NCBI RefSeq assembly: GCF_900113065.1
Contig: NZ_FOOA01000014.1
Span: 48,834 to 112,833, forward strand
Length of the DNA stretch: 64,000 nucleotides
Direction: 5' to 3'
Origin: Aureimonas phyllosphaerae
GTDB taxonomy: Bacteria > Pseudomonadota > Alphaproteobacteria > Rhizobiales > Rhizobiaceae
Shown here: positions 34,715 to 44,586 of the stretch, piece after piece
Position numbering within the stretch: position 1 is the first letter of the stretch
Layout of the letters: each line of letters starts with the position of its first letter
Made by a program: the position numbers and the translations under genes
Notes under the pieces: model-generated
The model's input: the letters and a program-made list of their open reading frames with translations, nothing else
What the model was told of the DNA's origin: nothing
Database searches by the model: none

Positions 34715-35530
34715 ATGATCAGTCAGACCACGCTCGGCCTGGCCGTTGCCGCCGTCGCCCTGATGGGCGCCGCGCTGCCCGCCGGCGCGATGACGCTCGA
34801 CGAGGCCAAGGCCGCCGGCAAGGTGCGCATCGGCATCCAGGCCGACAACTGCCCCTGGGGCTGTCTCTCGACGACGGGCGAAGCGCAGGGCTTCGACGCC
34901 GCGGTCGGTCGCGCCTTTGCTAAGAGCCTCGGGCTCGAAGCCGAGTTCGTGCCGCTCGCCGTCGCCAACCGCATCCCGGCACTCACCGCCAACCGGGTGG
35001 ACATGCTGATCGCCTCGGTCGGCATCACCGCCGAACGCGCCAAATCCGTGCAGTTCAGCCACCCCTATGCCGCCAATACGCTCTACGTGACCGCCGCCAA
35101 GACCGCCGACCTGCCCGATGCAGCGGCGCTCGCCGGCGTCAGCGTCGGCGTGCCGCGGTCCGCGCCGATGGATACGATCCTCACCAAGGAAGCGCCTTCG
35201 GCCGACATTCGTCGCTTCGACGACGATGCGGCCAACATCCAGGCCCTGCTTTCAGGTCAGGTCCAGGCCGTCGGCTCCAACCAGTTCTACATCCAGCGCC
35301 TGGATAAGGCCTCGGCGGGCACCTACGAAAACAAGTTCAAGATCGGCCAGCTCTACCAGGGCGTCGCCACGCGCCTCGGCGAAAGCGACTGGAACACGGC
35401 CCTCAACGGCTTCCTGAAGAGCTACATCGGCAGCGAGGGCTACAATGCCTCCCATGCCGAATGGCTTCAGGTGCCGACCACCGATCTGCCGGCGACGATC
35501 GACGGCGTCAGCTTCACCGTCAGCCAGTAA
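34715..35530 (+). CDS. Amino-acid-type (SBP_bac_3) periplasmic binding protein
   Basis: 271 residues; an AAAGGAGGAGG site precedes ATG 34715. Signal peptide MISQTTLGLAVAAVALMGAA, cleaved after ALPAGA. Ligand domain: VRIGIQADNCPWGCLSTTGE, QGFDAAVGRAFAKSLGLEAE, ANRIPALTANRVDMLIASVG and IRRFDDDAANIQALLSGQVQ. Two Cys in NCPWGC could form a disulfide; they are absent from the paralogue at 26368. The operon suggests a hydroaromatic acid ligand. Confidence 0.9.
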   Translation: MISQTTLGLAVAAVALMGAALPAGAMTLDEAKAAGKVRIGIQADNCPWGCLSTTGEAQGFDAAVGRAFAKSLGLEAEFVPLAVANRIPALTANRVDMLIASVGITAERAKSVQFSHPYAANTLYVTAAKTADLPDAAALAGVSVGVPRSAPMDTILTKEAPSADIRRFDDDAANIQALLSGQVQAVGSNQFYIQRLDKASAGTYENKFKIGQLYQGVATRLGESDWNTALNGFLKSYIGSEGYNASHAEWLQVPTTDLPATIDGVSFTVSQ

Positions 35531-35557
35531 CGAAACCCATGCGCGGGCGTCCGTCAG

Positions 35558-35580
35558 GGCTCCCGCAGGGCCCGGGAGCC
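35558..35580 (+). promoter_or_regulatory. Stem-loop after the SBP gene that occludes the ATPase ribosome binding site
   Basis: GGCTCCCG (35558-35565) pairs perfectly with CGGGAGCC (35573-35580), loop 7 nt. The 3' arm contains GGGAG (35574-35578), which is 6 nt from the ATPase ATG (35585) and is its only Shine-Dalgarno. Folding should lower ATPase translation relative to SBP. Confidence 0.6.
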
Positions 35581-35584
35581 AACG

Positions 35585-36337
<753 letters not shown>

Positions 36338-36394
36338 GCGCCGCAAACACCTGCCAGCGGCGGGTGTCCCCGTCCCCGTTCAAGGGCCATCCCG

Positions 36395-38287
36395 ATGAAG
36401 ACCTCGATCGCTACCGTCTCCCTGTCCGGCGACCTGTCGGAGAAGCTCGCCGCCATCTCGCAGGCGGGCTTCGGCGCGGTCGAGATCTTCGAGAACGACT
36501 TCCTCGCCTTCGACCAGGGGCCACGCGAGGTCGGCCGCATGGTGCGCGACGCCGGCCTTAAGATCTCGCTGTTCCAGCCCTTCCGGGACTTCGAGGGCCT
36601 GCCTGAGCCCCAGCGCGGACGAGCCTTCGAGCGGGCACGGCGCAAGTTCGAGACGATGAACGAGCTCGGCACCGACCTCATCCTGATCTGCTCCAACGTG
36701 TCGCCGCTGGCGCAGGGCGGCATCGACCGGGCGGCCGAGGATCTTCGTGCGCTTGGCGACATCGCGCGCGAGCACGGCGTTCGCATCGGCTACGAGGCGC
36801 TGGCCTGGGGCCGCTTCGTAAACGACCATCGCGACGCCTGGGAGATCGTGCGCCGGGCGGACCATAACGAGGTCGGCCTGATCCTCGACAGCTTCCACAC
36901 CCTGTCGCGCGGTATCGATCCGGCCTCGATCCGCTCGATCCCGCGCGACAAGATCTTCATCGTCCAGATGGCCGACGCGCCGAAGCTCGATCTCGATCTC
37001 CTCTCGTGGAGCCGGCACTACCGCAACATGCCCGGCCAGGGCGAACTTCCCGTCGCCGACTTCATGGCCGCTGTCGAGGCGACGGGCTACGACGGCTACT
37101 ACTCGCTCGAGATCTTCAACGACCAGTTCCGCGCCGGCTCGGCCCGCCAGACGGCCGTCGATGGCCGCCGCTCGCTGATCTACATGATGGACCGGTTGAA
37201 GGCCGAAGGGCGCGCGGTCAAGGGACCGTCCGAGCCGAACCCGCTGCCGCCGCCCGCGCGCACCCGCGGCGTGTCCTTCATCGAGTTCGCGACCGACAAC
37301 GCCTCGGCCGTCGCTCTGTCGCAGCTCCTGACAACGATCGGCTTCCGCCATGCCGGCCGGCACCGCTCCAAGGACGTCGAGCTTTTCGTGCAGGGGGATC
37401 TGCGTGTTGCCGTCAACACCGACACGGAAGGCTTTGCCCACTCCTCCTACATCGTCCACGGCACCAACGTCGCCGCTTTGGGTCTTCGGATGGAGGATGC
37501 GGACGCCACGCTGAGGCGTGCCGAAGGATTGATCGCGACGAGCTTCCGCCAGCCCGTCGGGCCGGGAGAACTGGAGCTGCCGGCGCTCCGGGGTCTCGGC
37601 GGCAGCCTCCTCTACCTCGTTCCGCAGGGCGACGCGCTCGGCCGGCAGTGGGAGGTGGACTTCGACCTCGAGCCCGGCTGGGACGCCCATCCCGGCGCCG
37701 GGCTGGAGATGGTCGATCACATCGCCCAGACGGCGCGCTACGAGGACATCCTGTCCTGGACCCTGTTCTACCGGTCGATCTTCGACCTCCGCCCCCTCCC
37801 CCCGCTGGAGGTGCCGGACCCTGGCGGACTCGTCCTCAGCCAGGTGCTGGAGAACGAGGACGCAAGCCTTCGCATCGTCCTCAACGGCTCGCAGTCGAAC
37901 CGCACGCAGTCGTCGCGCTTCGTGTCGCAGTTCGTCGGCCCCGGCGTGCAGCACGTTGCCTTCCGGACGGCGGACATCTTCCGCACCGTCGGGGCGCTGC
38001 GGGCGAACGGCGTATCCCTCCTGCCCATTCCGCGGAACTACCACGACGATCTCGATGCCAAGTTCGATCTCGAGCCGCAGGTTCTCGACGCCATGCGCGA
38101 GAACGGCATCCTCTACGACCGCGACGAGGCGGGCGAGTATTTCCAGGTCTATCTCGGCGCGCTGGAAGGCGGCTTCTTCATCGAGATCGTCGAGCGACGC
38201 GGCTATCGCGGACTCGGGGCGGCGAACGCTCCGATCCGGCTCGCGACGCAGGCCCGGCTGAAGCCGGCGGGCCTGCCGGCGATCTGA
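36395..38287 (+). CDS. quiC: 3-dehydroshikimate dehydratase, fused to a 4-hydroxyphenylpyruvate-dioxygenase-like domain
   Basis: 630 residues, the usual size of proteobacterial QuiC fusions. Residues 1 to about 285 form a TIM barrel of the xylose-isomerase-like family (QAGFGAVEIFENDFLAFDQG, EVGLILDSFHTLSRGIDPAS, IFIVQMADAPKLDLD, GYYSLEIFNDQF), with Glu/Asp/His metal ligands. The remainder is a VOC/HPPD-like double domain (SFIEFATDNASAVALSQLL, DHIAQTARYEDILSWTLFYR, VQHVAFRTADIFRTVGALRA, FFIEIVERRGYRG). It converts 3-dehydroshikimate to protocatechuate. It is the last gene of the importer operon and converges on the pca operon that consumes its product. Confidence 0.92.
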   Translation: MKTSIATVSLSGDLSEKLAAISQAGFGAVEIFENDFLAFDQGPREVGRMVRDAGLKISLFQPFRDFEGLPEPQRGRAFERARRKFETMNELGTDLILICSNVSPLAQGGIDRAAEDLRALGDIAREHGVRIGYEALAWGRFVNDHRDAWEIVRRADHNEVGLILDSFHTLSRGIDPASIRSIPRDKIFIVQMADAPKLDLDLLSWSRHYRNMPGQGELPVADFMAAVEATGYDGYYSLEIFNDQFRAGSARQTAVDGRRSLIYMMDRLKAEGRAVKGPSEPNPLPPPARTRGVSFIEFATDNASAVALSQLLTTIGFRHAGRHRSKDVELFVQGDLRVAVNTDTEGFAHSSYIVHGTNVAALGLRMEDADATLRRAEGLIATSFRQPVGPGELELPALRGLGGSLLYLVPQGDALGRQWEVDFDLEPGWDAHPGAGLEMVDHIAQTARYEDILSWTLFYRSIFDLRPLPPLEVPDPGGLVLSQVLENEDASLRIVLNGSQSNRTQSSRFVSQFVGPGVQHVAFRTADIFRTVGALRANGVSLLPIPRNYHDDLDAKFDLEPQVLDAMRENGILYDRDEAGEYFQVYLGALEGGFFIEIVERRGYRGLGAANAPIRLATQARLKPAGLPAI

Positions 38288-38331
38288 CGTCCAGCTCCGG
38301 GCCGAGCGCGGCGGGACGGCGGTCGGCGGAT

Positions 38332-39360
38332 TCAGCCCGTGAACCGGGCGCCGCGCAGGAGATCGGTGGCCCCGGTCAGGGCGCGGCCGGTGGCCTCGGC
38401 CATCTGCGGAAGCACCAGCCATTCCAGCGTCCAGGCCGCACCCGAGCGTTCGTTCTCGTGGACCATGGACTGGGACAGCGTGCCGAGGAGCCCCGCGTTG
38501 AACCGTGCGAGCGCGACGAGCACCTCGGCGCCGACCGGGTTCTGCTTGTGCGCCATGGCAGACGACCCTCCACCACCGGACAGCTTGATCGCTCCGACCT
38601 CGGTCTGCGCGAGAAGCGCCAGGTCCTGCCCGATCTTGCCGAGCGTGCCGGTCAGGAGCGCCAGCCCCTGGGCGACGTCGAGGATCGGCGTGCGGTCGGA
38701 GTGCCAGGGGGCGGCGTCTCGAAGGTCCAGGTGGCGGGCCATGTCGGCGCGCAGGCGCTCATACGCGGCGCCGAAGCTCGCGCCGTTGCCGACGGGACCG
38801 CCAAGCTGGAGAGGAAGCGACCGGGCAAGGTCGTGCAGACGCTTGCGGTGGCCCTGCAGCGGGCGCGTCCAGGTCGCCAGCTTGTCGGCGACGGTGAAGG
38901 CGAGCGCGGCCTGCATCCGCGTCTGTGCCATCAGGGTCCGCCCGCCCTCCTCCGCATCGAGCCGCGCGATCTCGGCGAGCACCGCGCCCGTTCGGGACTC
39001 GAGAATTACAAGGAGGGCGCGGAGGCGCAGCATGAGGCCGGTGTCGATGATATCCTGGCTGGTCGCGCCGAGATGAAGGCTTCGCCCGGCCTCGCCCGTT
39101 GCGGCCCGCAACTGTCGCACGAGTTCGGGGATGACGACGCCGTCGCGCGCGAGGCCTTGCCGCAGCGCCCGCTCGTCCGGCGTGAAGTCCCTCACCACCG
39201 AGCGAATGCGCTCCGCGTCGGCCGGTTCGATCGCGCCGATCGCACCCTGCGCCCGCGCGAGTGCCACCTCCACCCGCAGGAGCGCCGCGATCTCGGCGTC
39301 CGGCGAGAACAAGGCGGTGATCTCGGGGTCGCCGGTCAGGGCGTCGAGGAGGGACGTCAA
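38332..39360 (-). CDS. pcaB: 3-carboxy-cis,cis-muconate cycloisomerase
   Basis: About 342 residues from a TTG at 39360, 4 nt after the pcaF stop. The frame is open further upstream, but only as antisense-like sequence inside pcaF, and no ATG fits, so the start is somewhat uncertain. Fumarase/aspartase superfamily: HLGATSQDIIDTGLMLRLRA and the signature GGGGSSAMAHKQNPVGAEVL. It lactonises 3-carboxymuconate to 4-carboxymuconolactone. It is placed last in the pca operon, separated from pcaHG. Confidence 0.88.
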   Translation of the reverse strand: MTSLLDALTGDPEITALFSPDAEIAALLRVEVALARAQGAIGAIEPADAERIRSVVRDFTPDERALRQGLARDGVVIPELVRQLRAATGEAGRSLHLGATSQDIIDTGLMLRLRALLVILESRTGAVLAEIARLDAEEGGRTLMAQTRMQAALAFTVADKLATWTRPLQGHRKRLHDLARSLPLQLGGPVGNGASFGAAYERLRADMARHLDLRDAAPWHSDRTPILDVAQGLALLTGTLGKIGQDLALLAQTEVGAIKLSGGGGSSAMAHKQNPVGAEVLVALARFNAGLLGTLSQSMVHENERSGAAWTLEWLVLPQMAEATGRALTGATDLLRGARFTG

Positions 39361-39364
39361 GCGG

Positions 39365-40567
39365 TCAGACCCGTTCCAACGCGACGGCGATGCCCTGCCC
39401 GACGCCGATGCACATGGTGGCGAGCGCATGTCGGCCGCCGTTGAGCTGCAATTCCAGCGCCGCCGTGCCGGCGATGCGCGCACCCGACATGCCGAGCGGG
39501 TGGCCGAGCGCGATCGCCCCGCCGTTCGGGTTCACCCGCGCGTCGTCGTCGGCGATGCCGAGGTCGCGCAGCGTCGCGAGCCCCTGGGAAGCGAAGGCCT
39601 CGTTCAGCTCGATCACGTCGAAATCGGCCTGCGTCAGCCCCAGCCGCGCCATCAACTTCTTCGATGCCGGGGCCGGGCCGAAACCCATGATGCGGGGCGC
39701 CACGCCCGCCGTCGCACCGCCGAGCACGCGGGCGATCGGCGTCAGCCCATGGCGCTTGGCCGCCGCTTCCGATGCCACGATCAGCGCCGCCGCCCCGTCG
39801 TTGACGCCCGACGCGTTGCCCGCCGTCACCGTGCCGCCCTTGCGAAAGGGCGTCGGCAACTTGGCGAGCGCCTCGATCGTCGTCGCGCGCGGATGCTCGT
39901 CGGTGTCCACCACCTTCGGATCGCCCTTGCGCTGGGGGATCGTCACCGGAACGATCTCTTTCGCCAGACGCCCGTTGCCTTGAGCCGCGGCCGCCTTGTT
40001 CTGCGAGCGGACGGCGAAGGCGTCCTGATCCTCGCGGCTGACCCGGAAGTCCTCGGCGACGTTCTCGCCGGTCTCGGGCATTGAATCGACGCCGTACTGC
40101 TGCTTCATGAGCGGGTTGACGAAGCGCCAGCCGATCGTCGTGTCGTGGATCTCGGCGTGACGCGAAAAGGCCGTTTCCGCCTTCGGCATGACGAAGGGCG
40201 CGCGGGACATGGACTCGACGCCGCCCGCGATCACCAGTTCCGCCTCGCCCGCCTTGATGGCGCGCGCGGCCGTGATCACGGCGTCCATGCCCGAGCCGCA
40301 GAGGCGGTTCATCGTCGTGCCGGGAACGGTCTCCGGCAGGCCCGCGAGCAGCAGCGACATGCGCGCGACGTTGCGGTTGTCCTCGCCCGCATGGTTGGCG
40401 CAGCCGTAGATCACCTCGTCCACGGCGGCAAAATCGACGGACGGATGGCGCTCCATCAGCGCCCTGAGGGGCACGGCGCCGAGGTCGTCGGCGCGCACGG
40501 ACGAGAGCGCCCCGCCGAAGCGGCCGATGGGCGTGCGGACATAGGCGCAGATGAAGGCTTCGCTCAT
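39365..40567 (-). CDS. pcaF: 3-oxoadipyl-CoA thiolase
   Basis: 400 residues, full length. Catalytic Cys is in TTMNRLCGSGMDAVITAARA, the His in NPNGGAIALGHPLGMSGAR, and the second Cys in ALATMCIGVGQGIAVALE. The N-terminus AFICAYVRTPIGRFGGALSS is typical of PcaF/PaaE. It cleaves 3-oxoadipyl-CoA to succinyl-CoA and acetyl-CoA. It would also serve 3-oxoadipate arriving from the hydroxyquinol branch at 46-48 kb. Confidence 0.94.
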   Translation of the reverse strand: MSEAFICAYVRTPIGRFGGALSSVRADDLGAVPLRALMERHPSVDFAAVDEVIYGCANHAGEDNRNVARMSLLLAGLPETVPGTTMNRLCGSGMDAVITAARAIKAGEAELVIAGGVESMSRAPFVMPKAETAFSRHAEIHDTTIGWRFVNPLMKQQYGVDSMPETGENVAEDFRVSREDQDAFAVRSQNKAAAAQGNGRLAKEIVPVTIPQRKGDPKVVDTDEHPRATTIEALAKLPTPFRKGGTVTAGNASGVNDGAAALIVASEAAAKRHGLTPIARVLGGATAGVAPRIMGFGPAPASKKLMARLGLTQADFDVIELNEAFASQGLATLRDLGIADDDARVNPNGGAIALGHPLGMSGARIAGTAALELQLNGGRHALATMCIGVGQGIAVALERV

Positions 40568-40568
40568 C

Positions 40569-41240
40569 TCACAGCTCCGGAACGACGAGGTCGGCGACGG
40601 TGCCGGGCACCACGAGTGCGGCGCCCGTCATCGCCTGGAGTTCGTCGACCGACAGGGACGGCAGCTTCTCGCGAAGGACGAAGTGCCCGTCCTCGATGTC
40701 GATGACGGCCAGGCTCGTATAGACGCGGGTCACGCACCCGACGCCCGTCAGCGGCAGCGCGCAGCGCTTCACGAGCTTCGGCTTGCCGTCCTTGGTCACG
40801 TGCTCGGTGATGACGGCGACGCGCTTGGCGCCATGCACGAGGTCCATCGCCCCACCGACGGCCGGCACGCCCTTCGGCCCCGTCGACCAGTTGGCGAGGT
40901 CCCCCGTTTCGGCCACCTCGTAGGCGCCGAGGATCGCGACATCGAGATGCCCGCCGCGCACCATGGCGAAGCTGTCGGCATGGTGGAAGAAGGCGGTGCC
41001 GGGCTTCAGGGTCACGGCCTTCTTGCCGGCATTGATGAGGTCCCAGTCCTCCTCGCCCGCCTTCGGCGCTTCGCCGAAGCCGAGGATGCCGTTCTCCGTG
41101 TGGAAGATGGCCTCGCGACCGGGCGGCTGGAATCTCGCCACCATCTCCGGAAAGCCGATGCCGAGATTGACGTAGGCGCCATCAGTGATGTCCTGCGCGG
41201 CGCGCCAGGCGATCTGGGTGGAAGACAGCTTGGCACTCAT
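40569..41240 (-). CDS. pcaJ: 3-oxoacid CoA-transferase, beta subunit
   Basis: 223 residues; the ATG overlaps the pcaI stop by 4 nt. The catalytic Glu region FHTENGILGFGEAP and the LGIGFPEMVARF strand identify the SCOT beta family. With PcaI it transfers CoA from succinyl-CoA to 3-oxoadipate. Confidence 0.93.
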   Translation of the reverse strand: MSAKLSSTQIAWRAAQDITDGAYVNLGIGFPEMVARFQPPGREAIFHTENGILGFGEAPKAGEEDWDLINAGKKAVTLKPGTAFFHHADSFAMVRGGHLDVAILGAYEVAETGDLANWSTGPKGVPAVGGAMDLVHGAKRVAVITEHVTKDGKPKLVKRCALPLTGVGCVTRVYTSLAVIDIEDGHFVLREKLPSLSVDELQAMTGAALVVPGTVADLVVPEL

Positions 41241-41971
41241 GCGGCCCGCTCCGGGTAGACCGCGTTCGCGCGGTTGAGATCTTCCTCCTGCGCAGGGTTC
41301 GAAACCTCGACCACGCCTTGCACGAAGATGCCGGGCGTCACGACGCTCTCGGGATCGATCGTGCCGGGTTCGACGATCTGCGACACCTGCGCGATCGTCA
41401 CCGCGGCGGCCATCGCCATCAGCGGGTTGAAGTTGCGCGCGGCCTTGTTGAAGACGAGGTTGCCGAGCCGGTCGCCGCGATGCGCCTTGATGAGCGCGAC
41501 ATCGGCCTTCAGCCACAGCTCGCGCACGTACGGCCGTCCGTCGAACTCCTCGACGGGTTTGCCCCTGGCGAGATCCGTGCCGTAGCTCGTCGGCGTGTAG
41601 AAGGCCGGAATGCCTGCCCCCCCGGCCCGGATGCGCTCGGCGAGCGTGCCCTGCGGCACGAGTTCCAGTTCGATCTGGCCGGCAAGATACCGTTCGGTGA
41701 AGACGCGCGGGTCGGCCGAGCGCGGGAAGGAGCAGATGAGCTTGGCGACCATGCCCTGCTCGATCAGCGCGGCCAAGCCCACGTGGCCGTTGCCCGCATT
41801 GTTGTTGACCACCGTCAGATTTTTCGGCGAGCCCGTCGCCAGGAACCGGTCGATCAGCGCGTGGATCAGCTCGATCGGCGCCCCGGAACCGCCGAAGCCG
41901 CCGATCATCACCACCGCGCCGTCCGCGATGCCGGATACGGCCTCTGCCAGATTGGGAAGGGTCTTGTCCAT
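41237..41971 (-). CDS. pcaI: 3-oxoacid CoA-transferase, alpha subunit
   Basis: 244 residues. VVMIGGFGGSGAPIELIHAL is the CoA-binding GGFG loop of the alpha subunit, and NLTVVNNNAGNGHVGLAAL follows. The C-terminus ends EEDLNRANAVYPERAA. Heteromeric with PcaJ, and acts in the cytosol on 3-oxoadipate. It starts 6 nt after pcaG, in one transcript. Confidence 0.93.
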   Translation of the reverse strand: MDKTLPNLAEAVSGIADGAVVMIGGFGGSGAPIELIHALIDRFLATGSPKNLTVVNNNAGNGHVGLAALIEQGMVAKLICSFPRSADPRVFTERYLAGQIELELVPQGTLAERIRAGGAGIPAFYTPTSYGTDLARGKPVEEFDGRPYVRELWLKADVALIKAHRGDRLGNLVFNKAARNFNPLMAMAAAVTIAQVSQIVEPGTIDPESVVTPGIFVQGVVEVSNPAQEEDLNRANAVYPERAA

Positions 41972-41977
41972 CGTGCG

Positions 41978-42604
41978 TCACATATCCAGAAAGACGGTTT
42001 CGGCCTCGCCCTGAAGGCGGATGTCGAAGGTGAAGACGGGAAGCCCGTCGCGGCTCGTCCGGGGCGCGACCAGCGTCGCGCGCCGCGCGGGCTCGGGAAT
42101 GCGGTTGAGGAGGGGGTCGGCCGCGTTGGCTTGCTGCTCGTCTCCGAAGTAGAGCCGCGTGTGCAGGCCGAGGTTGATGCCGCGCGCCACGATCCAGACC
42201 GTGACGTGCGGCGCCTGGAGCCGACCGTCCGGCCAGGGCACCCGCCCCGGGCGGATCGTCTCGAAGCGGAACGTGCCGTCCGCCTCCGACACGGGCTGAC
42301 GGCCCCAGCCGGCAAAGGCGGGATCCGCCACGCCGCGCGTCTCGGCCGGCGCGTTGTGGAGCCCGTCGGCGTCCGCCTGCCAGATCTCGATCAGCGCATC
42401 GCGCACGGGATTGCCCGCTCCGTCGAGGACGCGGCCTTCCAGGATCACCCGCTCGCCCTTCGTCTCGGGGCCGACCAGCACGAGCCCGAGGTCGTCCTGC
42501 CAGACGCCTGATATCTCCACCCAGTTCGGATTGGTGCCGATATGGACATAGGGACCGGCGGTCTGCGACGGGCTTTCCTTCAGGTAGTCGAGCCGCTGAA
42601 CCAT
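41978..42604 (-). CDS. pcaG: Protocatechuate 3,4-dioxygenase, alpha subunit
   Basis: 208 residues, start overlapping the pcaH stop. Intradiol fold: SPSQTAGPYVHIGTNPNW, ALIEIWQADADGLHNAPAE, and FRFETIRPGRVPWPDGR where the catalytic Tyr of the beta subunit is replaced. As expected for the alpha chain, the iron-ligand Tyr and His are missing (APHVTVWIVARG). It shapes the active site with PcaH. Confidence 0.94.
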   Translation of the reverse strand: MVQRLDYLKESPSQTAGPYVHIGTNPNWVEISGVWQDDLGLVLVGPETKGERVILEGRVLDGAGNPVRDALIEIWQADADGLHNAPAETRGVADPAFAGWGRQPVSEADGTFRFETIRPGRVPWPDGRLQAPHVTVWIVARGINLGLHTRLYFGDEQQANAADPLLNRIPEPARRATLVAPRTSRDGLPVFTFDIRLQGEAETVFLDM

Positions 42605-43326
42605 CAGTTGCCCTCCATGCGGTTCTCGAACATCGTCGAGCGGCGTCCGCGCAGGACGATGTCGAACTTGTAGGCGAGGCTGTCCATCGGGATCGTGGCC
42701 TGGCGGTCGAGAGCGGCGACGAGTTGCTCGACGGCGGCCGGGTCCGGGATGGTTCGCACGATCGGGCACTGCCAGATCATCGGATCCCCTTCGAAATACA
42801 TCTGGGTGATCAGTCGCTGCGCGAAGGCGTGGCCGAAGACCGAGAAGTGGATGTGGGCGGGACGCCAGTCGTTGACGCCGTTCGGCCAGGGATAGGCGCC
42901 CGGCTTCACCGTTCGAAACGAGTAGCGGCCCTCGTCGTCGGTGATCGCGCGCCCGCATCCGCCGAAGTTCGGGTCGAGCGCGGCAAGATAGCTTTCCCGC
43001 TTGTGGCGGTATCGTCCGCCGGCATTGGCCTGCCAGAACTCGAGGAGGGCGCCGCGCACGGGGCGCCCGGCCTCGTCCAGCACCCGACCGTAGACGACGA
43101 TCCGCTGACCGATCGCCTCGGCGCCGTCCTTGGCGAAGTTGCGGATCAGGTCGTTGTCGAGCGGACCCAGGATGTCGTGGCCGAACACCGGCCCGGTCTC
43201 CTCCGAATGGCTGGTCGGCAGCGACAGGAGCGCCTGCCGGGGCGAGCGGAGGATCGAAGTCTTGTAGGACGGCGTGAGGGCCTGCGGGTGCCGGCCGCGG
43301 TCGCGCTGGAAATAGGAACCGCTCAT
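42604..43326 (-). CDS. pcaH: Protocatechuate 3,4-dioxygenase, beta (iron-binding) subunit
   Basis: 240 residues. Fe(III) ligands are Tyr in [20 protein letters not shown], Tyr in [16 protein letters not shown], and both His in [14 protein letters not shown]. It cleaves protocatechuate to 3-carboxy-cis,cis-muconate with O2. The start overlaps the pcaL stop by 4 nt. Confidence 0.95.
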   Translation of the reverse strand: MSGSYFQRDRGRHPQALTPSYKTSILRSPRQALLSLPTSHSEETGPVFGHDILGPLDNDLIRNFAKDGAEAIGQRIVVYGRVLDEAGRPVRGALLEFWQANAGGRYRHKRESYLAALDPNFGGCGRAITDDEGRYSFRTVKPGAYPWPNGVNDWRPAHIHFSVFGHAFAQRLITQMYFEGDPMIWQCPIVRTIPDPAAVEQLVAALDRQATIPMDSLAYKFDIVLRGRRSTMFENRMEGN

Positions 43327-44495
43327 CGAACCGTGTCCTCCCGCTCGGCCAGGATCGTCTTGGCGATCTTGATGGCGTGGTTGGCCGCCGGGACCCCGGC
43401 GTAGACCGCGACGTGCATCAGTGCCTCAGCAATATCTTCCGCGGACGCGCCGGTGTTGGCGGTGGCGCGCATGTGGAGGCCGAGTTCCCCGTCCTGGCCG
43501 AGCGCGGCCAAAAGCGCGATGGTGACGATCGAGCGCTCGCGCCGCGTGAAATGCGGGCGCGACCAGACCGAACCCCAGGCCCCTTCCGTGATGAAGCGCT
43601 GGAACGGCGCGTCGAAGGGCGTGATCGCTTGCGTTGCGCGTTCGACATGGGCGCTGCCGAGCACCTCCAGGCGCACCGCCATGCCGGCGTCGAACAGGCT
43701 GGTGGTCTCACCGCTTTGCAAGAGATGGCCCGTGATCAGCTCGGCGACCTCCGCCGGCCTCTCGAGGCACGGCAGATGACCCGCGCCGGCAACGAGCGCG
43801 AAGCGCGCACCGGGAATGAGGTCGGCGGTCGCCTTCACGAGATCGGGCGGGGTTGCCTTGTCGGCATCGCCGGCGATCGCAAGGACAGGCGCCGCAATGC
43901 GCGCCGCGTCGGCGCGATAGTCCGCATCGCGTACGGCCGCGCAGGCACCCGCATAGCCCTCGCGCGGCGTCCCCTCCAGCATGGCGCGCCACGCGGCGAA
44001 GCGGGCGGGATGCGCGGCGGCGAACCCGTCGGAGAACCAGCGGGCGGCGACGGCCTCGCCGATGGCTGCGACGCCGGCGTCCGTCACCGTGGCAATGCGC
44101 TCGTTCCACGCCGGCGCGTCGCCGATCCGGGCGGCCGTGTCCATCAGGACGAGGCTTTCGACACGCTTCGGCGCATGGATCGCGACATGCTGGGCGATGA
44201 GGCCGCCGATCGACAGCCCGACGATCGAAACCCTCGCCCAGCCGAGCGCATCCAGAAGCGCCGTCAGGTCGTCGGCGAGAAGCGGGATCGAGTAGGGCGC
44301 GGGCGTCGCCTCGCTCAAACCGTGGCCGCGCTTGTCGACCAGAAGGATCTCGAAGCGGTCGCGCAATTTCTCGACGACCTCGACCCAGATCCGGAGGTCC
44401 GAACCCAGCGAATTGAGGAAGACGAGGCGCTGCGCGCCCGTCCGTCCTTCGACGCGGTAATGCATCTCGATGCCGTTCGCGGTCACGAATGCCAT
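43323..44495 (-). CDS. pcaL: Fused 3-oxoadipate enol-lactonase / 4-carboxymuconolactone decarboxylase (PcaD-PcaC)
   Basis: 390 residues; GGGAGG lies before the ATG. Residues 1 to about 258 are an alpha/beta hydrolase with the nucleophile in [15 protein letters not shown], the Asp near [13 protein letters not shown] and His in [13 protein letters not shown]. From about 268 follows the carboxymuconolactone decarboxylase domain ([58 protein letters not shown]). It performs decarboxylation of 4-carboxymuconolactone and hydrolysis of the enol-lactone to 3-oxoadipate. It is the promoter-proximal gene of the operon. Confidence 0.94.
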   Translation of the reverse strand: MAFVTANGIEMHYRVEGRTGAQRLVFLNSLGSDLRIWVEVVEKLRDRFEILLVDKRGHGLSEATPAPYSIPLLADDLTALLDALGWARVSIVGLSIGGLIAQHVAIHAPKRVESLVLMDTAARIGDAPAWNERIATVTDAGVAAIGEAVAARWFSDGFAAAHPARFAAWRAMLEGTPREGYAGACAAVRDADYRADAARIAAPVLAIAGDADKATPPDLVKATADLIPGARFALVAGAGHLPCLERPAEVAELITGHLLQSGETTSLFDAGMAVRLEVLGSAHVERATQAITPFDAPFQRFITEGAWGSVWSRPHFTRRERSIVTIALLAALGQDGELGLHMRATANTGASAEDIAEALMHVAVYAGVPAANHAIKIAKTILAEREDTVR

Positions 44496-44566
44496 GCGGC
44501 CGTCCTCCCGTCCTTGGGTTTAGGCCACTTGAACCGTCATGTGAAATGAGGATTGGTGCCTCGATG

Positions 44567-44582
44567 ATAACTGGGAGGTTAT
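44567..44582. promoter_or_regulatory. PcaQ binding box
   Basis: ATAACT-GGGA-GGTTAT matches the PcaQ box known from rhizobia (ATAAC-N4-GGTTA class). It lies 72 bp upstream of pcaL and overlaps the pcaQ Shine-Dalgarno (GGGAGG) and the ATG at 44581. Bound PcaQ could activate pca transcription and hinder its own expression. Confidence 0.75.
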
Positions 44583-44586
44583 GCCG

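Noticed and set aside
36380..38422. 680-codon minus-strand frame over quiC
   Set aside because: Shadow of quiC; no motif, start or RBS.
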